Below are positions 1 to 6,026 of a stretch of DNA of 6,026 nucleotides, piece by piece (the stretch's first letter is position 1; every line of letters begins with the position of its first letter). Source of the stretch: Planctomycetaceae bacterium (GTDB taxonomy: Bacteria; Planctomycetota; Planctomycetia; Pirellulales; UBA1268). The stretch is from the NCBI GenBank assembly GCA_003509235.1, contig DONH01000393.1:1-6026 (forward strand). The letters are read 5' to 3'. The notes beneath the pieces are model-generated. The model was given only the letters and a program-made list of their open reading frames with translations. It was not told the origin of the DNA and ran no database searches. Both the position numbers and the translations under genes were made by a program.

Positions 1-8
1 AAGGTTCT

Positions 9-16
9 GGAGAAGG
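9..16 (+). promoter_or_regulatory. Shine-Dalgarno of the acyltransferase-ACP-ligase gene
   Basis: GGAGAAGG lies just ahead of the ATG at 19, with its GGAG core 6 bases away. It supports that ATG as the start. The frame has no stop in the 18 bases upstream, so a start outside the window cannot be excluded. Confidence 0.6.
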
Positions 17-18
17 GT

Positions 19-2721
19 ATGCGAGTGGTGTTGGAGAAAATATTCTGGTCTGTGATTCGTATGATTTTGCGACTTCGCTACCGAGTTCGTGTCGATGGTC
101 TTGATCAACTTCACACGCTGAAAGGTCCTGTACTCGTTCTTCCGAATCATCCCTGTTACATAGATCCCCCAACAGTCTTGTCTCATTTGTATCGAGCAGT
201 CAAAGTTCCGCTTCGGCCACTGGTCTACTCTGGGACATATCGTGTTCCGTTTCTTCTGCCACTGATGAAACTCGTTCGCGCATTCGAAGTACCCGATCTG
301 TCGGCTCAGAGCCAGTCCGCCGTTGTTCAGGCGCAACAATTAATCAGTACTGTTGTTGAGGGTATGGATCAGGGAAATAGTTTTATCATTTACCCATCTG
401 GCCGACTACAAAGAACAAACCTTGAGAAAATTGGATCGAACCGGTTAGTTCATGAGGTTGTCAGTCGATGTCCGTCAGTCACAGTTGTTCTTGTTCGTAC
501 TCGGGGTCTATGGGGAAGCCTTTGGGGATGCGCTCGGACCGGACAGCCACCAGATCTGACATATAGCGTACTTGAGGCATTCGGCTGGTTATTAGCGGGC
601 CTGTTGTTTTTTCTTCCAAGACGCGAGGTGCATTTGCACGTCGAGGTAATTTCGAGAGACAAGTTACCAATCGACTCGCGTGAGGCATTTAATCGAAAGC
701 TGGAAGATTGGTTTAACACCGATGCGGTCGAGTCACCAATTTTTGTTCGATACAATTACCTTTTTGGGCCGGATAAGGGAACGTATCAGTTAGCTACCGT
801 GGCCGACATCGATACCGCCTCCATAAATAAAAAAATAATCAATCAGGTCAATGAGCTTGTTGCGTCATTCTTGAAGCGGGACCTTGTTCACGAGGAGCAG
901 TTAGCCAGCATACGGCTTGAAGACCTTGGCTTAGACAGCCTTGATCGAATGGAGCTCGCACTTCGAATAGAGCAACAATTCGGATTTCAAAGCGACGACG
1001 TGGTGGAAACGCTAGGAGGCCTCTGGAGTCTTGCAGATGGAAAACTTGCCACTGGTATTGCTGCCAAGGAAGCGTTGGCGGTACCCAAAAACTGGGCTTC
1101 ATCAGTATCACCAATGGTTGGGCAAAACACTTCTGGTAAATCACCATGGTTGCTCGACGAAACCATTGCGGCTGCATTTGTCCAACGAATGGTCGAATCA
1201 CCCGAGGCGGCTGCAACTGGTGACCCGATGTCTGGTGTTCTGTCGCGACGTCGGCTACTAGTGGCAGCTACGCTGATGGCAAAGCGTTTCGCCAAAATCC
1301 CCGAACAACACGTCGGAGTCATGCTCCCGGCGAGCGTTGCAGCTGACATTGTTTTTTATGCAATGCACGTTGCTGGGAAAACGCCCGTCATGATGAATTG
1401 GACCACAGGACCCTCGGGGCTTGCTCACGGTATCGAGAGGACGGGAGTCCGGCAGATTGTGACCTCGAGTCGGTTGGTTGATCGACTTGGTATTTCAGTC
1501 GAGGGCGCAAGCTATATTTTCCTCGAAGATGTGAAGAAGTCGATAAAAAAAACAGAGTCCATGGGCCTTATGGTTCGTACGTATCTGCGGCCGTCATCTT
1601 TCCTCAGGAGCCTGCCAAAGCAAAATGAGCGTGATCCTGCAGTCTTTCTTTTCACTTCGGGCTCCGAATCGGCGCCCAAGACGGTTCCGCTTACCCACTT
1701 AAATCTTCTGACGAATATTCATGACAGCTTGAGTGTTCTGAAACCAGATCACAGCGATAGTCTGCTTGGATTTTTGCCGCCGTTTCACTCGTTTGGGCTA
1801 ACTGGGAACGTCTTGCTCCCTCAGTTATCTGGCATCCGAAGCATTCGGTATGCGGACCCTACTGATGCACCGGGTCTTGTTAGGCTCATTGGTGCGTATA
1901 AGCCTTCGATGCTGTTTACGACACCAACATTCCTTGGGTACATACTTGCCAATTGTTCCGGGGACGAGATACAAAGTTTGCGGAAAATCATTACCGGTGC
2001 AGAAGCGTGTCCTGAGAAGACTCACGAACTTTGTGCGCAAAAAGCACCTGAAGCAATCATTCTTGAAGGGTATGGCATAACTGAATGTTCACCTGTTGTC
2101 GCAGCCAATAGGATTGAGAGAAATAAACATGGCAGTATTGGAAAACCTGTTGAGAATGTTGAAGCAAAAATCGTTCATCACGAAACCCTGGAGCAAGTCC
2201 AAGATGGGGAGACGGGAATGCTTCTTGTTCGGGGTGATTCAATATTCGATGGATATCATTCATACGAAGGCCCGAGCCCGTTCGTAGAAGTGGATGAGCA
2301 GCAGTGGTACCGCACAGGAGACCTGGTTTCTGCCGATGAAGACGGTTATTTACTTTTCCGTGGGCGTCTGAAGCGATTTTTGAAAGCCGGCGGTGAAATG
2401 ATATCACTTCCGGCACTAGAGCAGCCTTTTCAGAAAAAGTTTCCGGCAGATGAGAACGGTCCTCAAGTCGCGGTGGAGGGTATAGAGACTGCAGGCGGCC
2501 GGATGATCGTACTGTTTACAAAAGTGCCTATTTCAATGCGGGAAGCATCTGAGGTGCTCCTCGAGGCCGGATTGCGTGGTGTTATGCGGCTCGATGCAGT
2601 TCAGCGTATTGAGACGATTCCCGTCTTGGGTACAGGGAAGACAGATTACAAGTCGCTCCGCTCTCAAGTTGAAGTACTGGCCGAAAAAGGAATCGAACGG
2701 CAGCCCACCAAGACTGTTTAG
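19..2721 (+). CDS. PlsC acyltransferase - acyl carrier protein - Aas-type acyl-ACP synthetase fusion
   Basis: Predicted membrane-associated enzyme that activates a fatty acid with ATP, loads it on its own carrier domain and transfers it to a lysophospholipid or related acceptor. Residues about 1-230 form a PlsC/LPLAT domain with the catalytic HPCYID motif (H44, D49) and a YPSGR block at 125-129 in place of the usual (F)PEGT/R. A hydrophobic stretch at about 184-200 may touch the membrane. Residues about 265-345 are an ACP domain with LGLDSLDRM, phosphopantetheine Ser307. Residues about 375-890 are an ANL ligase: FTSGSESAPK (545-554), EGYGITE (683-689), YRTGDL (764-769), GRLKRFLKAGGE (782-793) and the catalytic Lys874 in GTGKTDYK. 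PMMNYT-, ILEGYG- and AGEM-like segments resemble E. coli Aas, which is about 720 residues and uses ACP in trans. The extra length here is largely the carrier domain. The 3' end overlaps the convergent neighbour by 4 bases. The architecture call is firm; acceptor and acyl chain are unknown. Confidence 0.9.
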   Translation: MRVVLEKIFWSVIRMILRLRYRVRVDGLDQLHTLKGPVLVLPNHPCYIDPPTVLSHLYRAVKVPLRPLVYSGTYRVPFLLPLMKLVRAFEVPDLSAQSQSAVVQAQQLISTVVEGMDQGNSFIIYPSGRLQRTNLEKIGSNRLVHEVVSRCPSVTVVLVRTRGLWGSLWGCARTGQPPDLTYSVLEAFGWLLAGLLFFLPRREVHLHVEVISRDKLPIDSREAFNRKLEDWFNTDAVESPIFVRYNYLFGPDKGTYQLATVADIDTASINKKIINQVNELVASFLKRDLVHEEQLASIRLEDLGLDSLDRMELALRIEQQFGFQSDDVVETLGGLWSLADGKLATGIAAKEALAVPKNWASSVSPMVGQNTSGKSPWLLDETIAAAFVQRMVESPEAAATGDPMSGVLSRRRLLVAATLMAKRFAKIPEQHVGVMLPASVAADIVFYAMHVAGKTPVMMNWTTGPSGLAHGIERTGVRQIVTSSRLVDRLGISVEGASYIFLEDVKKSIKKTESMGLMVRTYLRPSSFLRSLPKQNERDPAVFLFTSGSESAPKTVPLTHLNLLTNIHDSLSVLKPDHSDSLLGFLPPFHSFGLTGNVLLPQLSGIRSIRYADPTDAPGLVRLIGAYKPSMLFTTPTFLGYILANCSGDEIQSLRKIITGAEACPEKTHELCAQKAPEAIILEGYGITECSPVVAANRIERNKHGSIGKPVENVEAKIVHHETLEQVQDGETGMLLVRGDSIFDGYHSYEGPSPFVEVDEQQWYRTGDLVSADEDGYLLFRGRLKRFLKAGGEMISLPALEQPFQKKFPADENGPQVAVEGIETAGGRMIVLFTKVPISMREASEVLLEAGLRGVMRLDAVQRIETIPVLGTGKTDYKSLRSQVEVLAEKGIERQPTKTV

Positions 2722-4028
2722 TCATTGGCAATGCAGAAGAGCGTGTTTTCTCCACGGATAAAAAGTTCATTCCCGACTGGAGCAGGTGTCGCATCAACGC
2801 CTTGTTCCATGTCATTCACCGCAACTATGACAGGGTCACTACCGTCGCGAATAACAGTGATGGTCCCGCTCCGATCTGTCATATAAATATGACCGTCTGC
2901 AGCCACCGGCGATGCGTACGTGTAATTTATGCCCTCAATACGCTTCTGTTCATAAAGTGGTGTTCCGTCTTTGATACTGATGCATGTTAGTAGGCCGGTT
3001 TTTCCTTTGTAAAACCATATTCTTCCATCATGCAGGAGGGGTGATGCAATGTCGGGCGTGTTACGAGAGACGGTCCAATGCACATGAGGTGAACCCTGAA
3101 TGTTGCCACTGCCCGTCAGATCGAAGCATCCTAGAAATGAACCGCGAAACCCGGAGCCGATGAGTACAAGACCGTCATCAGAGACTGCAGATGCAACTGG
3201 TCGCATTGTTTGACCGCCACATTTCCAGAGTTCCTTGCCTGAGGCAAGGTCGTACCCACGGGCCGCATTTTGGCCATTCATTGCAACCTGTTTTGTGCCA
3301 TCTTTAAGTGCGACAATAAGTGGGGTTGCCCAACAGGTTGGTTCATCGCGCGGAATATCCCAGAGTGTCTCGCCGGTTTCGGCGTTGAGGCAAAAAAGAT
3401 GCGACGGACCCTCATGATCCCAAGGTACAACGATTTTGTCATCGACCAGTGTTGGTGAACTCCCTTCACCAAACTCGTTGCGTGTATGCATGTCACCAAA
3501 ATCATGGTCCCATACTGGCTTTCCATCCATTGTTAGACAGTACAGCCCCTGAGAACCGAAGTGTGCGTAGATATATCTGCCATTCGTGCACGGTGAGGCC
3601 GATGCGTACCCATTGGTACTATGCGTTCCTTCGTGGGGGATAGCTTTGATACACGACTGGTCCCATTGTTTTGTTCCGGTCTTTCTGTCGTAACAGAGTA
3701 TTCGAAAGTCCAGCGTACCTCGTCCATCGCAAACGGGAGTAGCGGTAGTGACAAAGACCTGATCGTTCCAGACAACTGGTGAGGATGATCCGCGTCCAGG
3801 GATCGGCTGCTTCCAGCGACAGTTTTTCCCTGGACCAAATTCTTTTGGTGGTGTTGCAGTAAGGCTCTCACCATTGCCGGTCGGGCCTCGCCAGTGGCCC
3901 CATTGCTGTTCATTTCCGTCCGCTCTTTCTGCAGTCACAAGTGCGACAGGTAGAAGCAGCAAGGAAAGTATGAAAGCGTGAAAACGGTTTCGCATTATTG
4001 GCATGGTTGTATGGGAGGCTTGTGTCAT
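2718..4028 (-). CDS. exported PQQ-like (BamB/quinoprotein-type) beta-propeller repeat protein
   Basis: Probably a periplasmic beta-propeller protein; the ligand or partner is unknown. The N-terminus has a signal peptide: RNRFH, a leucine-rich core, then a likely cleavage after LVTA (about residue 33). [12 protein letters not shown] (44-55) follows, the motif that opens many planctomycete propeller paralogues. Blade repeats of the form SP..-DG-x-hydrophobic strand-x-C-[YLF]-x-TG-x-x-LW recur at about 84-123, 141-175, 190-224, 233-269, 278-305, 327-360, 371-395 and 412-434. This gives about eight blades, the last perhaps closing the ring. There is no heme CxxCH and no dehydrogenase active site that I recognise, so enzymatic PQQ use is not supported. 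Twelve cysteines are spread through the chain, six of them in the same blade position. The start at 4028 has a weak GAGAA 8 bases upstream. ATGs at 4004 and 3995 are alternatives; 3995 gives the most compact signal peptide but has no ribosome site. Confidence 0.85.
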   Translation of the reverse strand: MTQASHTTMPIMRNRFHAFILSLLLLPVALVTAERADGNEQQWGHWRGPTGNGESLTATPPKEFGPGKNCRWKQPIPGRGSSSPVVWNDQVFVTTATPVCDGRGTLDFRILCYDRKTGTKQWDQSCIKAIPHEGTHSTNGYASASPCTNGRYIYAHFGSQGLYCLTMDGKPVWDHDFGDMHTRNEFGEGSSPTLVDDKIVVPWDHEGPSHLFCLNAETGETLWDIPRDEPTCWATPLIVALKDGTKQVAMNGQNAARGYDLASGKELWKCGGQTMRPVASAVSDDGLVLIGSGFRGSFLGCFDLTGSGNIQGSPHVHWTVSRNTPDIASPLLHDGRIWFYKGKTGLLTCISIKDGTPLYEQKRIEGINYTYASPVAADGHIYMTDRSGTITVIRDGSDPVIVAVNDMEQGVDATPAPVGNELFIRGENTLFCIAND

Positions 4029-4036
4029 GGTTGTAT
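4002..4036 (-). repeat. duplicated 11-base start context (ATACAACCATG, two copies)
   Basis: On the minus strand ATACAACCATG occurs at 4036-4026 and again at 4012-4002, exactly 24 bases (eight codons) apart. Each copy ends in an in-frame ATG of the propeller gene, so the first and second candidate start codons share the same upstream bases. It may be a small local duplication or chance. Confidence 0.5.
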
Positions 4037-4101
4037 TTCTCGATACTGATAGCAGTGCGGGGAAGAATATTTTCCGTCACTCATACAATACTCTTTTTTG
4101 T

Positions 4102-4112
4102 TCACATTGTGA
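4102..4112. repeat. short palindrome TCACA-T-TGTGA next to the xylA ribosome site
   Basis: Perfect 5-base inverted arms with a one-base centre end inside the first two bases of the GAGGAG ribosome site. A protein bound here could block translation or transcription of xylA. The arms are in the reverse order to a CRP site (TGTGA-N6-TCACA), and arms this short can arise by chance. Confidence 0.2.
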
Positions 4113-4116
4113 GGAG
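4111..4116 (+). promoter_or_regulatory. Shine-Dalgarno of xylA (GAGGAG)
   Basis: GAGGAG sits 10 bases before the ATG at 4127 and decides the start. The open frame continues upstream to an ATG at 3998, but that stretch runs antisense into the propeller gene's signal-peptide region, has no ribosome site and does not resemble xylose isomerase. Confidence 0.7.
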
Positions 4117-4126
4117 TTCTAAACAC

Positions 4127-5443
4127 ATGGCTGCCTTTCCCGATATTCCAAAAATTCAATACGAGGGGCCTGAGTCGAAGAATCCCCTTGCATTCCGCTG
4201 GTACAACCCGGATGAAGTTGTGGCTGGGAAGACCATGAGAGAGCATTTTCGGTTCACTGTGGTGTATTGGCACACGTTTCGGGGAACGGGCAGCGATCCA
4301 TTTGGAGCGGCAACACTTCAACGTCCTTGGGACGATGGCACTGAAAGTGTCGACAACGCCTGTAACCGTGCACGGGCGGCATTTGAACTGTTTGAGAAGC
4401 TCGATGCACCGTTTTACGCGTTTCATGATCGTGACGTTGCGCCGGAAGGTCAAACATTGGCTGAGAGTCATTCAAATCTCGATGCAGTGGCAAAAGTACT
4501 CAAAGAAGAGCAGAAACGATCTGGCGTTGGATTACTATGGGGCACCGCGAATCTCTTTAGTAATCCGCGATATATGCACGGTGCCGCAACATCATGTAAT
4601 GTTGAAGTTTATGCATATGCTGCCGCTCAGGTGAAAAAAGCCATTGAAGTTACGAAGGAACTTGGTGGTGAGAACTATGTCTTCTGGGGTGGTCGTGAAG
4701 GCTACCAGTGTTTGTACAATACAGATATGAAGCGTGAGCTAGATCATCTGGCTCAATTCTTCCACATGGCAGTTGACCATGCTAAATCGATTGGCTTTAC
4801 CGGACAGTTTCTCATTGAACCAAAGCCAAAAGAGCCTACAAAGCATCAGTACGATTCAGATGTGGCAGCATGTGTAAATTTTTTACGTGCCTATGATCTG
4901 ACAGATTCATTCAAGCTCAACTTAGAGACAAACCATGCCACACTTGCGGGTCATGAAATGTTGCACGAGTTGGAAGCAGCCGGCAGTCAGGGGTTCCTTG
5001 GTTCGATCGACGCCAATACAGGTGATCTGTTGCTTGGTTGGGATACCGACCAGTTTGCGACAAACTACTATCTGACAACCCAGATTATGCTGGCTTTGTT
5101 GAAATATGGTCTCAGTCCGGGAGGTGTGAACTTTGACGCCAAGGTGCGTCGTGAAAGCTTCGAGCCTGTTGATCTGTTCTATGCTCATATTGGAAGCATG
5201 GACGCCTTTGCCCGCGGGTTACGGGTTGCCACAGCAATTCGTGAAGAAGGTGCTCTTTCCAGCGTAGTAACTGAACGATACAAGAGCTGGGACGGTGATC
5301 TTGGGAAGAAAATCGAAACCGGTAAATGCAGTTTCGCGGAACTTGAGAAGCTTATGCTGGAGAAGGGTGAAGCTTCTGCAAATACCAGTGGTCGGCAAGA
5401 GCTTCTTGAAAACATTGTGAATCGGTATCTCGACAAACGCTAG
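4127..5443 (+). CDS. xylA: xylose isomerase
   Basis: Cytoplasmic TIM-barrel enzyme that interconverts D-xylose and D-xylulose (and D-glucose and D-fructose more slowly) with two divalent metal ions. It feeds xylose into the pentose phosphate pathway after xylulokinase. The 438 residues match the longer class II enzymes such as E. coli XylA (440). All key residues are visible: catalytic H100 and D103 in FHDRD, E231 and K233 in [15 protein letters not shown]267 and H270 in [14 protein letters not shown]295 in [10 protein letters not shown]306 and D308 in GWDTDQF, and D337 in GGVNFDAK. These equal the E. coli positions shifted by one or two. The conserved start region [19 protein letters not shown] and the WGGREGY block (187-193) are present. 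It should be fully active. No xylulokinase or transporter is next to it in this window. The downstream release-factor-like gene follows at once on the same strand, so the two are probably co-transcribed. Confidence 0.97.
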   Translation: MAAFPDIPKIQYEGPESKNPLAFRWYNPDEVVAGKTMREHFRFTVVYWHTFRGTGSDPFGAATLQRPWDDGTESVDNACNRARAAFELFEKLDAPFYAFHDRDVAPEGQTLAESHSNLDAVAKVLKEEQKRSGVGLLWGTANLFSNPRYMHGAATSCNVEVYAYAAAQVKKAIEVTKELGGENYVFWGGREGYQCLYNTDMKRELDHLAQFFHMAVDHAKSIGFTGQFLIEPKPKEPTKHQYDSDVAACVNFLRAYDLTDSFKLNLETNHATLAGHEMLHELEAAGSQGFLGSIDANTGDLLLGWDTDQFATNYYLTTQIMLALLKYGLSPGGVNFDAKVRRESFEPVDLFYAHIGSMDAFARGLRVATAIREEGALSSVVTERYKSWDGDLGKKIETGKCSFAELEKLMLEKGEASANTSGRQELLENIVNRYLDKR

Positions 5444-5463
5444 ATCTCGTGCTAGGTGCTGCT

Positions 5464-5961
5464 GTGGCTCATCCAGTTGATCTTGATGATGCGAATCTCC
5501 TTCGGTCTTGCCGCGAAACACGAACGCGTCGCGGTGGACCGGGAGGTCAGCATCGCAATAAGGTCGAAACGGCTGTTGTGTTACTGCATAAGCCAACCGG
5601 CATCACAGCCGAGGCATCTGAACGGCGTAGTCAGGCTGAAAATAGGCGGGTTGCCTTATTGCGTCTGCGGCTGAAGCTTGCGATTGAATGTCGTGTGGTC
5701 CGCGGCACAGTCGGATCACCACGATGGCAAGGACGAGTCAAGCAAGGGCGGCTAGCGATATCAAGTGATCATTATGAATACGCACTGCTCGTGGCAGAAG
5801 CATTTGATCATCTGGCTACCTGTAAAGGTGATATGCGGATAGCGGGTGAGGTGTTGCAGGTAAGCCCAACACAACTGGCAAACCTATTTCGGAAAGATTC
5901 AGCTGTCTGGACAGCGTTTCAGACAGATCGAATCGGCCGAGGGCTACGGCCGCTAAAGTAG
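5464..5961 (+). CDS. peptide chain release factor-like protein (stand-alone GGQ domain plus HTH-like tail)
   Basis: A 165-residue protein with the RF-1-type peptidyl-tRNA hydrolase domain but no stop-codon-recognition domain. Residues about 16-75 hold GGPGGQHRNK with the catalytic GGQ at 27-29, then HKPTGI (42-47) and RRSQAENRR (54-62), all hallmark RF/ArfB blocks. This predicts ester-bond hydrolysis of peptidyl-tRNA on the ribosome, perhaps rescue of stalled complexes. The C-terminal half lacks the short basic tail of ArfB (YaeJ). It instead has a helical segment with a helix-turn-helix-like pattern at about 124-144 (IAGEVL-QVS-PTQLANLF). The same layout is, from memory, a family common in planctomycetes. 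No ATG is available. GTG at 5464 is chosen because AGGTG lies 5 bases upstream and the product begins (M)AHPVDLDD. GTG at 5449, five bases after the xylA stop, is the alternative (170 residues) but has no visible ribosome site. Confidence 0.85.
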   Translation: MAHPVDLDDANLLRSCRETRTRRGGPGGQHRNKVETAVVLLHKPTGITAEASERRSQAENRRVALLRLRLKLAIECRVVRGTVGSPRWQGRVKQGRLAISSDHYEYALLVAEAFDHLATCKGDMRIAGEVLQVSPTQLANLFRKDSAVWTAFQTDRIGRGLRPLK

Positions 5962-5990
5962 TCCAGCTGCTCAGCCTTCTGGCGACACGC

Positions 5991-5997
5991 AAGAGGA
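5991..5997 (+). promoter_or_regulatory. possible Shine-Dalgarno of the right-edge gene (AAGAGGA)
   Basis: AAGAGGA lies 8 bases before an ATG at 6006. Motif and spacing are good, but the downstream frame is too short to test. Confidence 0.35.
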
Positions 5998-6005
5998 TCT
6001 GTCTA

Positions 6006-6026
6006 ATGTACTCACAAAGATTCGGA
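6006..6026 (+). CDS. possible 5' end of a co-directional gene, cut by the window edge
   Basis: ATG followed by six sense codons (MYSQRFG) runs to the end of the window, 44 bases after the release-factor-like gene and behind a good ribosome site. If real, it would be the third gene of the xylA transcription unit. Seven codons give no clue to function. The frame starting at 5963 is also open to the edge but has no start codon after its stop at 5954-5956, so it is less likely. Confidence 0.35.

Larger units (their letters stand above)
4029..4126. promoter_or_regulatory. divergent intergenic region between the propeller gene and xylA
   Basis: These 98 bases separate two divergently transcribed genes and so should contain both promoters. 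For xylA the best -10-like element is TACAAT at 4084-4089, about 38 bases before the ATG. No convincing -35 lies 16-18 bases upstream of it. A T-run follows at 4094-4099, then a small palindrome and the xylA ribosome site. For the leftward gene I see no strong sigma-70 pair. The promoter calls are tentative. Confidence 0.4.

Noticed and set aside
7..18. 12-base sequence shared with 5356-5367 (CTGGAGAAGGGT)
   Set aside because: One such match is expected by chance in a window this size, and the second copy is simply LEKG codons in xylA.
848..1349. Minus-strand open frames of about 120 codons inside the acyltransferase-ACP-ligase gene
   Set aside because: They lie opposite the ACP domain and the start of the ligase domain, which are clearly coding on the plus strand.
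2723..2733. CATTG-G-CAATG palindrome near the convergent stops, considered as a terminator
   Set aside because: A one-base centre cannot form a hairpin loop, the arms are only 5 bases, and no T-run follows on either strand.
3533..3913. 126-codon minus-strand open frame inside the propeller gene
   Set aside because: It is out of frame with a well-supported gene on the same strand, has no recognisable domain, and reads as a frame shadow.
4102..4112. CRP-type operator before xylA
   Set aside because: The arms are in the opposite order and the spacer is 1 base rather than 6, so it does not match the CRP consensus.
3998..4126. N-terminal extension of xylA from an ATG at 3998
   Set aside because: It overlaps the start of the divergent propeller gene, lacks a ribosome site and does not look like xylose isomerase. 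The family-typical start is at 4127 behind GAGGAG.
5219..5596. 125-codon minus-strand open frame across the xylA/release-factor-like junction
   Set aside because: It is antisense to two confidently identified genes, with low-complexity Phe/Ser/His-rich translation and no ribosome site considered convincing.
5962..6026. Open frame from 5963 to the window end
   Set aside because: It has no ATG, GTG or TTG after its in-frame stop at 5954-5956. The ATG at 6006 with AAGAGGA is a better candidate.

Overview
The window looks like a moderate-G+C bacterial chromosome, most likely from a planctomycete (Planctomycetota). This is inferred from the gene families, not from a marker gene. The exported PQQ-type propeller protein carries the [12 protein letters not shown] N-terminal motif typical of planctomycete paralogues. 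The short release-factor-like protein has a C-terminal half that I know mainly from planctomycete genomes. Gene starts use mixed Shine-Dalgarno strength.

Layout. (1) 19-2721 (+): a 900-residue fusion of a PlsC-type acyltransferase, an acyl carrier protein domain and an Aas-type acyl-ACP synthetase. (2) 2718-4028 (-): an exported eight-blade-like PQQ/BamB-type beta-propeller protein that converges on gene 1; the two stop codons overlap. (3) 4029-4126: a 98-base divergent intergenic region that must hold the start signals for both flanking genes. (4) 4127-5443 (+): xylose isomerase, xylA, with every metal and catalytic residue intact. (5) about 5464-5961 (+): a stand-alone GGQ release-factor-like protein with a helix-turn-helix-like tail, starting on GTG just after xylA. 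(6) 6006-6026 (+): a possible start of another co-directional gene, cut by the window edge. No stretch over 300 bases lacks a gene, and I see no tRNA, rRNA, CRISPR array, insertion sequence or prophage gene.

How the genes relate. xylA and the release-factor-like gene (and perhaps the gene at the right edge) look like one transcription unit. That unit joins sugar catabolism to a translation-rescue-type protein with no obvious metabolic link, so it may be simple co-transcription. The acyltransferase fusion appears to carry out fatty-acid activation, carrier loading and lysolipid acylation in one polypeptide; E. coli Aas does this with ACP supplied in trans. The propeller protein probably acts in the periplasm and is unlinked to its neighbours in function as far as the sequence shows.

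I found no clearly new multi-gene system. The most interesting items are the acyltransferase/ACP/ligase fusion with an altered PlsC motif, and the release-factor-like protein with an unusual C-terminal domain.
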